64,000 bases of DNA from Gammaproteobacteria bacterium (GTDB lineage: Bacteria; Pseudomonadota; Gammaproteobacteria; Pseudomonadales; Halieaceae), in the NCBI GenBank assembly GCA_030427085.1, contig JAUHXH010000002.1, positions 620,001 to 684,000 of the forward strand, given 5' to 3'. The translations under genes and the position numbers were made by a program. This document shows, piece after piece, positions 35,867 through 45,201 of the stretch. The notes beneath the pieces are model-generated. The model did not search any database. It was not told where the DNA came from and saw only the letters and a program-made list of their open reading frames with translations. Positions within the stretch are counted from its first letter, which is position 1. Every line of letters starts with the position of its first letter.

Positions 35867-36226
35867 ATGAAACCGCATGAAAAACTCGATTATGTTGAAT
35901 TCCCGGCACGGGATATTCCTGCCACCAAGGCGTTCTTCGGCCAGGTGTTCGGCTGGCAGTTTGAGGATTATGGTCCGGAGTATGCAGCCTTCGCGGGGCA
36001 GGGTCTGGATGGCGGATTCTTCAAGAGCGAAGCCTGCTCAACGACCGAAACCGGTGGCGCCCTGCTGGTCTTCTACAGCGCCGATCTGGAGGCCACACAG
36101 GAAAAGGTCATCGCTGCGGGAGGGACTATCACCCGTACCATCTTCAGTTTCCCCGGTGGCCGCCGCTTCCACTTCACGGAGCCCAGTGGTAACGAACTGG
36201 CCGTGTGGGGTGATCCCGACAGTTAA
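35867..36226 (+). CDS. VOC (glyoxalase/bleomycin-resistance fold) protein
   Basis: A 119-residue single VOC module. The opening YVEFPARDIPATKAFFGQVFGW and the closing HFTEPSGNELAVW are the standard first and last strands, the latter with the metal-binding Glu. It is the small secreted-type-free, cytosolic form often annotated as YhlE/glyoxalase-like. ATG 35867 follows GAGGAG. It lies 10 bases after the chromate transporter and 30 bases before an amidohydrolase gene, all on one strand. Substrate unknown. Confidence 0.88.
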   Translation: MKPHEKLDYVEFPARDIPATKAFFGQVFGWQFEDYGPEYAAFAGQGLDGGFFKSEACSTTETGGALLVFYSADLEATQEKVIAAGGTITRTIFSFPGGRRFHFTEPSGNELAVWGDPDS

Positions 36227-36256
36227 GCCTCCCGAATAGCGAGAAGGAAGCGCCCG

Positions 36257-37705
36257 GTGATCAAGCTGTTCAAGTTTTGCGCTGTTGCGCTGCTGCTGTG
36301 TCTACTCGCTATTGTTGTAGCGGTGGCAGTCGCTTTGCAGCGGATACCGGGAGCATTGGATGCTCCCGAGGATGCACCAGCGGGTCTCCTGATCGATAAC
36401 GTTCGACTGGTGTCGATGCATCCAGATCGACCGAGAGTGGAAGCGTCGCAGGCGGTACTAATCCAGGGCGAGAGCATTGTGTCTATCGGTGAGGCGGGTG
36501 CCATAAACGCGCCTGCCGGTACGCTGGTGATACAAGGGGAGGGCCGTACCCTGATCCCCGGTTTGATCGACGCCCACGTTCACCTGTTCGACGAGGCCGA
36601 ACTGGCCGCCTATCTGGCCCACGGGGTGACTGGCCTGCGCAACATGTCCGGCTTCCCGTTCCATCTGGATTTGATTGAACGCATTGAGCAAGGCGAACTG
36701 TTGGCCCCGGATCTGATCACCACGGGCCCAATACTCAACAGCCCCGGACCCAATGCGAACTTGCTACAACAATTTGTCACCACTGCGGACGAAGCCCGAC
36801 AAGCCGTGGGTGCCCAGCACGCTGCGGGATTTCGTCGGCTGAAAGTGTATTCAAATCTCACCCGGGAGGCATACGAGGCGATAGTGGCTGAAGCCCGGCG
36901 CCTGGACATGCGCATGACCGGCCACAGTCCGGAGGGAGAGCGCACGGCAGGGATTCCCTACAAGCAGGCCTTTACTGTGCCCTGGGAGGAATCGCTGGGC
37001 GTGGGGTTGTCACCGCTGGAGCATGTGGAAACATTGGTGTGGCACAGTCTGCGCGATGATCTTGATGAGCAGAAAATGCGCGCCGTTGCCAGGCGCCTCG
37101 CCGACTCCGGAGAAGCGGTCAGTCCTACCCTGATTGCCCACCGCCGACTGGTGTCGGTGGCTGAGTCCAGGGGGGCCTACCTGCGTCGGCCGGGCTCCGA
37201 AACGATCAATCCCCTGGTAAGACTGCTGGAATCCGACGCAGAGGCTTTCTGGAGCGGCGTTGATGTGTCTCACTACGAAGGCCCGCATGCGACCTTTTTC
37301 CTCACTGCCACAGGTATGTTGCATGAGGCGGGGGTGCCACTGATCGTCGGTACGGACGCCGGGGGCTTTGGCATTATTCCGGGTGCGTCCCTGACGCGGG
37401 AACTGGAACTGCTGGTACGAGCCGGTCTTTCCCCCTACGAGGCCTTGGCCAGTGCCACGCGAGTCAGTGCCGAATCCCTGGGTTTTGACCGCAGTGGTGT
37501 CATTGCAGTCGGGTTTCGCGCCAATCTGGTGCTGCTGGATGGTGATCCGCTAAACGATATCAGCGTGGCGGAATTCCCCTCTGCGGTGATTTTGCGTGGC
37601 CAGTTCATCGATTCATCCGCCTTGATGGCATTGCGGCAGGGGGCGCGCGACACATCGGTGGTGCGCACCGCCTGGCGTTTGGCAGAATATTTGTTCACCA
37701 AGTGA
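36257..37705 (+). CDS. Membrane-anchored amidohydrolase family protein
   Basis: A 482-residue amidohydrolase with an N-terminal hydrophobic anchor (about residues 6-27, rich in Leu/Val/Ala), so the catalytic part should sit in the periplasm. Motifs: IDAHVHLFD metal pair, the carboxylated-Lys position in RLKVYSN, MTGHSPEG, LEHVETLVW, and VGTDAGGFG with the catalytic Asp. The composite domain closes with ANLVLLDGDPLNDI. The start is GTG at 36257 with AGAAGGAA before it. Substrate unknown. It is the third amidohydrolase-superfamily gene of the window, but the three are too different to be recent copies. Confidence 0.85.
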   Translation: MIKLFKFCAVALLLCLLAIVVAVAVALQRIPGALDAPEDAPAGLLIDNVRLVSMHPDRPRVEASQAVLIQGESIVSIGEAGAINAPAGTLVIQGEGRTLIPGLIDAHVHLFDEAELAAYLAHGVTGLRNMSGFPFHLDLIERIEQGELLAPDLITTGPILNSPGPNANLLQQFVTTADEARQAVGAQHAAGFRRLKVYSNLTREAYEAIVAEARRLDMRMTGHSPEGERTAGIPYKQAFTVPWEESLGVGLSPLEHVETLVWHSLRDDLDEQKMRAVARRLADSGEAVSPTLIAHRRLVSVAESRGAYLRRPGSETINPLVRLLESDAEAFWSGVDVSHYEGPHATFFLTATGMLHEAGVPLIVGTDAGGFGIIPGASLTRELELLVRAGLSPYEALASATRVSAESLGFDRSGVIAVGFRANLVLLDGDPLNDISVAEFPSAVILRGQFIDSSALMALRQGARDTSVVRTAWRLAEYLFTK

Positions 37706-37825
37706 TGGGAATGCCCATTCATCCTGGCGATGAGATACGGACCGAATTTATTCGGCTACGCTGTAATGATGTTTTAGGCAGTTATTGTCGCTGTTATCGC
37801 GCTGCAGGATCTGGGAGCTCCGCGT

Positions 37826-38560
37826 ATGAAACGTATATTAGCCCTGGCACTTTTTCCTTTACTTGCCTGCCTCTGCCAAGCCAGTTTCGCTGAGGAAATA
37901 AGAATAGTGACCTCCTGGGAGCAATTCCGGGAAGTTCTGGTTTCCGAGGGTAAAACCGACACAGCTGCGGACCAGCAGATCTCCAAACTGCTTACCAGCC
38001 TTAACGATATGGACCGTTCTGCGGGCAGTGATCGCGTTGGCGCGGCAGCACCCCCATTCCGCTTCGATGGTTGGCTCAATTCGGAGCCGCTCACGCTGGA
38101 CGATTTGCGGGGGCAGGTGGTGCTGGTGCGCTGGTGGACAGAAACCTGTCCCTTTTGTGCCAGTAGTTCACCGGCCCTGCTTTCCATCAACGATCAGTAC
38201 TCGCCGCGGGGGTTGACGGTGGTTGGGGTATACCACCCCAAGGCCAATCGCGACTCGCCCCTGGACATTGAGCGTGTTAAGCGCGCGGTGGAGGCACGAG
38301 GCCTGGACTTTCCCATCGCCATTGACTGGGACTGGCGTAATGGAACACTGGCCGATTGGTGGCTGACCGGACCGAAGCGGCCAGCTACTTCGGTGACGTT
38401 CCTGCTCGACAAATCCGGCGTGATTCAGTACGTGCATCCAGGCATGGAGTATCACGAGGACAATGGGGCCGAGGGCCATGCCATGTGTGCTAACGATATG
38501 GCCGGCATTCGCGCGGAGATCGAGCGATTGCTGGCTGAACCGACGGTTGGCAAACGTTGA
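37826..38560 (+). CDS. Periplasmic TlpA-like thiol-disulfide protein
   Basis: A 244-residue secreted thioredoxin-fold protein. Signal peptide MKRILALALF to QASFA (about 22 residues). The redox motif is CPFC in RWWTETCPFCASSSPALL at about residues 108-126, preceded by a DLRGQVVLVRWW strand typical of TlpA/ResA. TSVTFLLDKSGVIQYVHPG carries the cis-Pro strand (here PATS). The Pro-Phe dipeptide between the cysteines and the AhpC/TSA-like layout suggest a reductase or sensor of periplasmic thiols; the partner is unknown. ATG 37826 has GGGAGC upstream. It stands alone after a 120-bp gap. Confidence 0.82.
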   Translation: MKRILALALFPLLACLCQASFAEEIRIVTSWEQFREVLVSEGKTDTAADQQISKLLTSLNDMDRSAGSDRVGAAAPPFRFDGWLNSEPLTLDDLRGQVVLVRWWTETCPFCASSSPALLSINDQYSPRGLTVVGVYHPKANRDSPLDIERVKRAVEARGLDFPIAIDWDWRNGTLADWWLTGPKRPATSVTFLLDKSGVIQYVHPGMEYHEDNGAEGHAMCANDMAGIRAEIERLLAEPTVGKR

Positions 38561-38603
38561 TGGTTTCGGGCTGAGCTTTCATGAGCCCTCAGCTGCCGCT
38601 ACC

Positions 38604-38645
38604 AGTGCCTACAGCGTCACCACAAGTGCCTACAGCGTCACTACG
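38604..38645. repeat. 21-bp direct tandem duplication spanning a stop codon
   Basis: Two adjacent 21-bp units that share AGTGCCTACAGCGTCAC and then differ at two of four bases. The boundary lies on the 3' end of the DUF2855 gene. On the minus strand each unit encodes V-V-T-L followed by TAG, so the copy number does not change the protein end. Confidence 0.85.
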
Positions 38646-39715
38646 AAGGCTCGCTCAGGCGAGGCGCCCTGTCGCACGGTGTTGTAGCAGCGGGTAGCGC
38701 CCTCGAGCCCCTGGGGGTGGTCAATCGCTATCCAGTCGTCGACTACTTCCAGAAAGGACAGCCAGGCCTCATTCAATCGCTGCTGGAACACCGCTGGCCC
38801 CCATTCCGCGTTGCGTTTCGCGACTTGGTCTGGCGCAAAAAACATCGCCGGCCTGGCGCCCGGCAAGGCAGTGGTGTCCTGGCTGCCCCAGTCGTCGTAA
38901 TGGGTGACTCCCACGCCGCAACTGCAGACCAGGTTGTCGCCGTAGTGATGGTGAATAGCCGCCAGCAAAGTACCACTGCCGGACATATCGACAAAGGCCG
39001 CCCGCCGCCGCGCGTCGAGGTGCTTAACCTCGTCGTAGGTGAGGACCTGATTGTAGGCACCGGTACCCTCAACAAAGGACTTGTTGCCCTGGGAGGTAAG
39101 GCCGATCACCCGAAAATTGCCACCGCGGCGCAGCCTGTGGGCCGTACACAGTGCGGTTTTACTTGATGCGCTGCCCAGCAGGATATCTTCGGCGCCGAAC
39201 AGGTCGTTATCCCGCAGGTAATCGTCAATCACGAAAGCGGTGGTGAACAGCGGGCGGTAGACCATCTGGTGATCGTCATACCCGGGAGAAAAGCCATTAT
39301 CCTCCGTCATCAGGACGTACTGGTTGTATACCACCGGCAGATCCGTCCGGTGTGCAGCGGTGTCAGTAAAACCGCGTGAGCTCACCTCGCCGGGCTCGAC
39401 CACCAGATAACTCGCCATTGGGAAGTACCCGTAGTAGCGCTGTCCGGTTTCCAGCCCACTGTTACCCGCCTGCAATACGGTGCCCACACCCCATACCGGG
39501 ATGACCCCCCAGCCCTCCTGCGCTGGGAAGAACTGCCAGTAGCCGATCATCTCACCAACCACACCGTAGGTGATGTTGTTGGCGGTGAACGCGTAGTGAT
39601 CCACCCTGATTACGGCCTCGCTGGCTTTAAGCGCCAGGGATTCCGGTGCGGGCAGTTCCTCAACCCGGTACTGTTCAAGATCATCGCGACGGACTTCAAA
39701 ACGGAAACAGGACAT
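38630..39715 (-). CDS. DUF2855 family protein
   Basis: A 361-residue protein of the DUF2855 family, which is distantly like medium-chain dehydrogenases. It has a GroES-like N-terminal half (SEAVIRVDHYAFTANNITYG and YWQFFPAQEGWGVIPVWG) and a Rossmann-like C-terminal half (ILLGSASSKTALCTAH, RVIGLTSQGN, FVDMSGSGTLLAAIH). The biochemical role is not established. ATG 39715 follows TGGAGT. The 3' end runs into a 21-bp tandem repeat. The gene is divergent from the S1-domain gene, with a 132-bp gap in which I see no clear promoter. Confidence 0.88.
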   Translation of the reverse strand: MSCFRFEVRRDDLEQYRVEELPAPESLALKASEAVIRVDHYAFTANNITYGVVGEMIGYWQFFPAQEGWGVIPVWGVGTVLQAGNSGLETGQRYYGYFPMASYLVVEPGEVSSRGFTDTAAHRTDLPVVYNQYVLMTEDNGFSPGYDDHQMVYRPLFTTAFVIDDYLRDNDLFGAEDILLGSASSKTALCTAHRLRRGGNFRVIGLTSQGNKSFVEGTGAYNQVLTYDEVKHLDARRRAAFVDMSGSGTLLAAIHHHYGDNLVCSCGVGVTHYDDWGSQDTTALPGARPAMFFAPDQVAKRNAEWGPAVFQQRLNEAWLSFLEVVDDWIAIDHPQGLEGATRCYNTVRQGASPERAFVVTL

Positions 39716-39847
39716 GGACTACTCCAGCGGTGGGTTAACAGAGGCCAGCCTAACCATATCGGTGCCCAAGTTAAAGCTGGCCACAATACCTGTAGAATGC
39801 CGCCCAATGCCCTTACAATTGCGGGCCATTCCCTGCAGGCAGTCCTG

Positions 39848-40681
39848 ATGCACACAATCGGCCAGGTCAATTCACTCACCGTACTGGAGCTGGGCCCCCA
39901 CGGAGCCATCCTGGACGGCGGTCCGTGGGGGCGGTTGTTGCTCCCCCTTTTACAGCTACCGGCGGGCCTCGAACCTGGCGCTGTGGTGGATGTTTTTGTT
40001 TACCTCGACGCCGAGGGTGATCCGGTGCCGACCACCCAGCGTGCGGCGGCCGCCATTGGCGAGGTCGCCTGGCTGGAGATAGTGGACGTTAATCGGCTCG
40101 GTGCCTTCGCAGACTGGGGGATCCCCAAGGACCTGTTCATCCCCTATGCCGAGCAGCAGCACAAACTCAGCAAGGGCCGCCACACCCTGGTGCGCGTTTA
40201 CCAGGACAATCAAGGACGCCTGGCGGGCACCACGCGGCTCGACCACTGGATCAAGGACGATGCCAGTGGCCTCAAGCGTGGACAGAAGGTCAGCCTGATT
40301 ATTGCCGACAAAACTGAATTGGGTTTCAAGGCGGTGATCAACCACAGGTGCTGGGGTCTGCTCTACGGCAACGAACTGTATCGCCCGGTGCGGAAGGGCC
40401 AGGCGATCGACGGCTATGTCCGGCAGATTCGCGAGGACGGCAAGGTGGACCTGTCGTTGACTCAGCCGGGCTTCAGCCAGGACAAGATGGACAGCATCAG
40501 CACCATGATCCTGGACGCGCTGGATGCCAATGACGGATTCCTTGCCCTGACAGACAAAAGCCCGCCGCCGGAGATCTACGCTGTGTTCGGGGTCAGCAAA
40601 AAAGTGTTCAAACAGGCCTTGGGCGCCCTCTACAGGCAACGCAGGATTCAACTGGGAAAGGATGGGATTCACCGGGTATGA
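39848..40681 (+). CDS. CvfB/YitL-like S1 RNA-binding protein
   Basis: A 277-residue protein with three or four S1-like beta-barrels and a C-terminal winged helix (PPEIYAVFGVSKKVFKQALGALYRQRRI), the layout of CvfB/YitL. ATG 39848 is chosen because the conserved region starts right there (GQVNSLTVLELGPHGAILD). A longer upstream extension of the open frame overlaps the divergent promoter region and has no family features. CvfB-type proteins bind RNA and affect virulence or stress genes in Firmicutes; the role in proteobacteria is less clear. The MmcQ-like gene follows after 27 bases. Confidence 0.85.
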   Translation: MHTIGQVNSLTVLELGPHGAILDGGPWGRLLLPLLQLPAGLEPGAVVDVFVYLDAEGDPVPTTQRAAAAIGEVAWLEIVDVNRLGAFADWGIPKDLFIPYAEQQHKLSKGRHTLVRVYQDNQGRLAGTTRLDHWIKDDASGLKRGQKVSLIIADKTELGFKAVINHRCWGLLYGNELYRPVRKGQAIDGYVRQIREDGKVDLSLTQPGFSQDKMDSISTMILDALDANDGFLALTDKSPPPEIYAVFGVSKKVFKQALGALYRQRRIQLGKDGIHRV

Positions 40682-40708
40682 CCCTTGGCAGCGATAGGGG
40701 AAGTCAGG

Positions 40709-41074
40709 ATGGACTATGAAGCCTTTAATGCCTTCTGTGAGAGCTTACCTGCCACTACTCATGTGGTGCAGTGGGGTGGAGCGGATGTCTGGAAAGTCGG
40801 TGGTAAGGTGTTTGCCATTGGTGGTTGGGAAAAGGACGGTAATCGTGCCTTCACCTTCAAGACTTCTGAACTCAACTACGAAATTCTCAAGGATGAACCC
40901 GGCTGCCGGCCAGCCCCTTACCTTGCGGCGCGGGGCATGAAATGGATTCAGCGCTTCGGGGATGACAGTGTGGACGAGGAGCAACTGCGGTTTTACCTCA
41001 GCGAATCCCACCGCATCGTGTCCCTCGGCCTGACCAAAAAGAAACAAAAGGAACTGGGCCTGAACCAGGATTGA
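40709..41074 (+). CDS. MmcQ/YjbR family protein
   Basis: A 121-residue DNA-binding-like fold of the MmcQ/YjbR family. Characteristic segments are FNAFCESLPATTHVVQWGGA, WKVGGKVFAI, FKTSELNYEIL and APYLAARGMKWIQ, with a basic end (LTKKKQKELGL). ATG 40709 is preferred because AGGGGAAG lies at the right distance. An in-frame TTG at 40685 would add eight unconserved residues. It lies 27 bases after the CvfB-like gene and so probably shares its transcript. The family's function is not firmly known. Confidence 0.87.
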   Translation: MDYEAFNAFCESLPATTHVVQWGGADVWKVGGKVFAIGGWEKDGNRAFTFKTSELNYEILKDEPGCRPAPYLAARGMKWIQRFGDDSVDEEQLRFYLSESHRIVSLGLTKKKQKELGLNQD

Positions 41075-41094
41075 GCGCAGGGCCGGTGCCCGCC

Positions 41095-41122
41095 TTGCCA
41101 ATCCATTATCCTGCTGTAGAAT
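41095..41122 (+). promoter_or_regulatory. Candidate sigma-70 promoter for trpE
   Basis: A -35 box TTGCCA (5 of 6 consensus) and a -10 box TAGAAT (5 of 6) with a 16-bp spacer. They lie about 155 bp before the trpE start. The leader between them and trpE contains no Trp-rich reading frame or obvious attenuator hairpin series. Confidence 0.6.
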
Positions 41123-41277
41123 GGGCCGACCCACCAATCCTGGAGAGAGCTGTGCAGACAGCCCGGTTGAGCAGTGCTGGGACGCTTCTGATGCGTGCCA
41201 TTACATGCTGGCGATGGTAGCCAGGGACGCCCTGTACCCGAACATCGCATCAACCGAATCAACTCCGAGGAATCCGC

Positions 41278-42762
41278 ATGACCCCGCAGGATTTTGCCGC
41301 CCTTGCGGCTGAGAACTACAACCGTATCCCCGTCAGCCGTGAAGTGCTGGCCGACACTGAAACCCCGGTAAGCGCGTATCACAAGCTCGCCAGTGGCCCC
41401 TACAGCTACCTGCTCGAGTCCGTGCAGGGCGGCGAGAAGTGGGGCCGCTATTCCATTATTGGCCTGCCCTGTCGTCGCGTGCTGAAGATCTATGGCAATC
41501 GCGCCGAGCACTGGCTGGATGGCGAATTGACCGAAGAGCACGCGCTGGATGCGCCCATGGTCTATGTGGACGAAGTGCAACAGCGCTTCAACGCTGCGCC
41601 CAGCGACGACTTGCCCGTATTTCACGGCGGCCTGGTGGGTTACTTCGCCTACGACACCGTGCGCTATGTGGAGCCGCGGCTGCGTGCCGGTATGCCGCCT
41701 GACCCGCTGGGTAGCCCCGATATCCTGTTGCTGGTGTCTGACGAAGTGGTGGTTTTCGACAACCTCGCTGGCACGCTGAAACTGGTGGTCAATGCCGACC
41801 CCCGGGAAGCCGGTGCCTACGAGCAAGCGCAGCTTCGACTGGATGCCCTGGAGCAGCAGCTTGCCCAGTCTTCGCAGGCATTGCCGCCGCTGAAACTGGG
41901 TGCGCGGGATGACACTTCGCTGGAAGCCCGGGCCAGTTCGGATTTCACCCAGCCGGAATACGAAGCCGGTGTCGACCGTATCAAGGAATATGTGCTCGCT
42001 GGCGATGTGATGCAGGTAGTGCCCTCCCAGCGCATGCAACTGCCCTTCAATGCGCCACCGCTCAGCCTCTATCGCGCGCTGCGCAACCTGAACCCCTCGC
42101 CCTACATGTATTACCTGGATCTCGACGATTTTCACATCGTGGGTTCGTCGCCAGAAATTCTGGCCCGATTGGAGCACGGCGAAGTCACCGTGCGCCCCAT
42201 TGCCGGCACCCGTCGCCGGGGGCACAGCGAGGAAGAAGATGCTGCGCTGGAAGCGGAGTTGCTGGCCGATCCGAAAGAAATCGCCGAGCACCTGATGCTG
42301 ATCGACCTGGGCCGCAACGACGTGGGCCGGATCGCGGAAACGGGCTCAGTCAACCTGACCGACAAAATGGTGGTAGAGCGTTACTCGCACGTGATGCACA
42401 TCGTGTCCAACGTCACCGGCAAGCTGAAACCGGGGAAATCGGCGATGGACGTCCTGTGTGCCACCCTGCCCGCCGGTACCCTGTCAGGCGCACCGAAAAT
42501 TCGGGCGATGGAAATTATCGACGAGCTGGAGCCGGTGAAGCGCGGTGTTTACGGTGGCGCCGTTGGTTACATTTCCTGGGCGGGCGATATGGACACCGCC
42601 ATTGCCATCCGCACCGCCGTTATTCGCGATAAAACACTGTATGTACAGGCCGGTGGTGGCGTGGTGGCCGATTCGATACCCGAGCTGGAATGGAAAGAAA
42701 CCCGCAACAAGGCGCGGGCTATGTTCCGTGCCGCGGCCATGGTTGCCGAGGGGGAGGGCTGA
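41278..42762 (+). CDS. trpE: Anthranilate synthase component I
   Basis: First committed step of tryptophan synthesis: chorismate to anthranilate, with TrpG supplying ammonia from glutamine. The length of 494 residues is normal. The N-terminal tryptophan-feedback region has the LLESV motif (here [10 protein letters not shown]). Chorismate-site segments are [30 protein letters not shown] and [22 protein letters not shown] precedes ATG 41278. trpG begins 2 bases after the stop, so the two subunits are made together. A separate promoter candidate lies upstream. Confidence 0.97.
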   Translation: MTPQDFAALAAENYNRIPVSREVLADTETPVSAYHKLASGPYSYLLESVQGGEKWGRYSIIGLPCRRVLKIYGNRAEHWLDGELTEEHALDAPMVYVDEVQQRFNAAPSDDLPVFHGGLVGYFAYDTVRYVEPRLRAGMPPDPLGSPDILLLVSDEVVVFDNLAGTLKLVVNADPREAGAYEQAQLRLDALEQQLAQSSQALPPLKLGARDDTSLEARASSDFTQPEYEAGVDRIKEYVLAGDVMQVVPSQRMQLPFNAPPLSLYRALRNLNPSPYMYYLDLDDFHIVGSSPEILARLEHGEVTVRPIAGTRRRGHSEEEDAALEAELLADPKEIAEHLMLIDLGRNDVGRIAETGSVNLTDKMVVERYSHVMHIVSNVTGKLKPGKSAMDVLCATLPAGTLSGAPKIRAMEIIDELEPVKRGVYGGAVGYISWAGDMDTAIAIRTAVIRDKTLYVQAGGGVVADSIPELEWKETRNKARAMFRAAAMVAEGEG

Positions 42763-42764
42763 AC

Positions 42765-43343
42765 ATGTTACTGATGATCGATAATTACGACTCCTTCACG
42801 TACAACGTGGTGCAATATCTGGGCGAGCTGGGCGCGGACGTGAAAGTAGCGCGCAATGACGAAATCACTCTGGATGAAATCGAGCAACTGGCTCCGCAGC
42901 GAATTGTGATTTCCCCCGGCCCCTGCACCCCCAATGAGGCGGGGATTTCCATGGCGGTGATCGAGCGCTTCGCCGGCCGCCTGCCGCTGCTGGGTATCTG
43001 CCTCGGCCACCAGAGCATTGGGCAGGTATTTGGTGGTGAGGTGGTACGCGCCCGCCAGGTCATGCATGGAAAAACCTCACCCATTCATCACCGCGGTGAA
43101 GGGGTGTTTAAGGGCTTGTCACAGCCCTTTGAAGCCACCCGTTACCACAGCCTGGTGGTGGCCCGTGAAAGCCTGCCGGATTGCCTGGAAATTACCGCGT
43201 GGACGGAAACTGACAGCGGCGAACTCGACGAAATCATGGGGCTGCGGCACCGGGAACTGCCCATCGAGGGCGTACAGTTCCACCCCGAATCCATTCTCAC
43301 CGCGCACGGCCACGACCTGCTGCGCAATTTCCTGGAGCAGTAA
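42765..43343 (+). CDS. trpG: Anthranilate synthase component II (glutamine amidotransferase)
   Basis: Class I glutamine amidotransferase, 192 residues, delivering ammonia to TrpE; in relatives it may also serve PabB. The start is ATG 42765, giving [14 protein letters not shown], two bases after trpE ends; a longer open frame into trpE is an artefact. The catalytic Cys is in [11 protein letters not shown], and the His-Glu pair in [18 protein letters not shown] is the usual oxyanion region. It is translationally close to trpE and to trpD (3-base gap). Confidence 0.97.
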   Translation: MLLMIDNYDSFTYNVVQYLGELGADVKVARNDEITLDEIEQLAPQRIVISPGPCTPNEAGISMAVIERFAGRLPLLGICLGHQSIGQVFGGEVVRARQVMHGKTSPIHHRGEGVFKGLSQPFEATRYHSLVVARESLPDCLEITAWTETDSGELDEIMGLRHRELPIEGVQFHPESILTAHGHDLLRNFLEQ

Positions 43344-43346
43344 GGC

Positions 43347-44396
43347 ATGGCGAGTGATATTCAACAGGCGCTGGCGCAACTGGTAGCCGGGCAGGACCTG
43401 AGCCGGGAGGCCATGTCGCAAGTGATGCGTGTGGTGATGGGCGGCGAGGCCAGTGATGCGCAGATCGGTGCCCTGCTGGTTGCCCTGCGGATCAAGGGTG
43501 AGAGCATCGACGAAATTGCCGGCGCTGCCCAGGTGATGCGGGAACTGGCGCTGCCTGTGCGCGGTGCCCCCGACAACGCCGTCGATCTGGTGGGCACAGG
43601 CGGCGACGGCGCCAACCTGTTCAACGTGTCTACCGCCGCGACTTTTGTGGCCGCGGCGGCGGGTGCGCCGGTGGCGAAACACGGCAACCGTTCAGTGTCG
43701 AGCACCAGCGGCAGTTCCGATGTGCTGGAAGCTTTTGGCGTGGCCTTGGATCTGGCGGTCGACCAGGTGGAGCGCGCACTGGCAGAAGTGGGCATGTGCT
43801 TTATGTTCGCACCCGTACACCACGCGGCCATGCGTCATGCCATTGGGCCGCGTCGGGAGTTGGGTATGCGCTCCGTGTTTAACCTGCTCGGCCCCCTGAC
43901 CAATCCGGCGGGTGTTAAGCGGCAGGTCGTGGGCGTGTTTGATCCCAGCCTCTGTCGCCCGCTGGCGGAAGTATTGCAGAGCCTGGGCAGCGTGCAGGTG
44001 ATGGTGGTGCACTCGGAAGATGGTCTGGATGAAATCAGTATCGCCGCGCCGACCCAGGTAGCTGAACTGCGCGCGGGCAGTATCACCGAATACCAGATCA
44101 GCCCGGAAGATTTCGGCATCGAGCGCCGCTCGCTGGATGAGCTGTCAGTGTCCAGCGCCGAGCAATCAGTTGCGCTGATTCGCGCCGCGTTCGCCGGGAA
44201 CAGTGACGAGCGTGCCAGCAAGGCGGCGGACATCATTGCACTGAACGCCGGTGCTGCCATTTATGTCAGTGGGGAGGTAGCGACCCTGGCCGACGGCGTC
44301 GCGCTGGCGCAGGATGTGCTCGGTTCCGGACAGGCGGCTGCCAAACTGGAAGAGTTCGTCAATTTCACGCAAACCATGCGTGCGCTGGAGGCCTGA
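43347..44396 (+). CDS. trpD: Anthranilate phosphoribosyltransferase
   Basis: Joins anthranilate and phosphoribosyl pyrophosphate in tryptophan synthesis. 349 residues, normal size, unfused. The PRPP-binding [14 protein letters not shown] is at about residues 81-94. [19 protein letters not shown], the anthranilate-site region [19 protein letters not shown] and [10 protein letters not shown] are all intact. It follows trpG by 3 bases and precedes trpC by one base. Confidence 0.97.
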   Translation: MASDIQQALAQLVAGQDLSREAMSQVMRVVMGGEASDAQIGALLVALRIKGESIDEIAGAAQVMRELALPVRGAPDNAVDLVGTGGDGANLFNVSTAATFVAAAAGAPVAKHGNRSVSSTSGSSDVLEAFGVALDLAVDQVERALAEVGMCFMFAPVHHAAMRHAIGPRRELGMRSVFNLLGPLTNPAGVKRQVVGVFDPSLCRPLAEVLQSLGSVQVMVVHSEDGLDEISIAAPTQVAELRAGSITEYQISPEDFGIERRSLDELSVSSAEQSVALIRAAFAGNSDERASKAADIIALNAGAAIYVSGEVATLADGVALAQDVLGSGQAAAKLEEFVNFTQTMRALEA

Positions 44397-44397
44397 A

Positions 44398-45201
44398 ATG
44401 AGTCAATCGCGGCCTACTATCCTGCGGCAGATCATTGCTCGTAAACACGAAGAAGTTGTCCAGCGTCGCGGCCAGCGCAGTCTGGCCTCGCTGGAATCGG
44501 CGGCCTCCGAGCAGTCTCCGGCGCGGGGTTTTGTCAGCGCATTGCGCAGCAGCGTTGCTGCTGGACGCGCGGCGGTGATTGCCGAGGCCAAAAAAGCCTC
44601 GCCGAGCAAGGGAGTGATTCGCGCCGACTTTGATCCGGCTGCGATTGCAGCCAGTTACGCAGCCGGGGGCGCGTCCTGCCTGTCCGTATTGACCGACATC
44701 GATTTCTTCCAGGGTAGCGACGACTATTTGATGGCAGCACGCGCCGCCTGTGATTTGCCCGTCATCCGTAAGGATTTCACGGTAGACCCCTATCAGGTGG
44801 TAGAGGCCCGGGCCATTGGCGCCGACGCCATTTTGCTGATTGTGGCCAACCTCGAAGACGGCCAGATGCACGAACTGAACACCACCGCCGGTGAATACGG
44901 GCTGGACGTGCTGGTGGAGGTGCATGACCGGGCCGAACTGGATCGTGCGCTGGATATGGGCATCGACCTGGTGGGCATCAACAATCGCGATCTGCACACC
45001 TTTGAAGTCAGCTTGCAAACCACGCTGGATTTACTGCCTCATATTCCGGCTGAAACCCAGGTGGTTACCGAGAGCGGCATCCTCAGCCGTGACGATGTGC
45101 AATTGATGCGCGAGCACCAGGTACACAGCTTCCTGGTAGGTGAGGCCTTCATGCGAGCCGACGATCCCGGTGCCCGTCTGGCGGAGCTGTTCGGCAACTA
45201 G
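44398..45201 (+). CDS. trpC: Indole-3-glycerol-phosphate synthase
   Basis: Ring-closing TIM-barrel enzyme of tryptophan synthesis, 267 residues, unfused to TrpF. The start is ATG 44398, one base after the trpD stop region (TGAAATG). Catalytic Lys and Glu regions are visible: [50 protein letters not shown] and VTESGI. It ends the trp run; trpA, trpB and trpF are not in the window. The stop overlaps the stop of the convergent BCCT transporter gene in the palindrome CTAG. Confidence 0.97.
   Translation: MSQSRPTILRQIIARKHEEVVQRRGQRSLASLESAASEQSPARGFVSALRSSVAAGRAAVIAEAKKASPSKGVIRADFDPAAIAASYAAGGASCLSVLTDIDFFQGSDDYLMAARAACDLPVIRKDFTVDPYQVVEARAIGADAILLIVANLEDGQMHELNTTAGEYGLDVLVEVHDRAELDRALDMGIDLVGINNRDLHTFEVSLQTTLDLLPHIPAETQVVTESGILSRDDVQLMREHQVHSFLVGEAFMRADDPGARLAELFGN

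Noticed and set aside
41121-41312. Small frame upstream of trpE as a trp leader peptide
   Set aside because: It holds a single Trp, runs into trpE, and no alternative terminator hairpins were seen.
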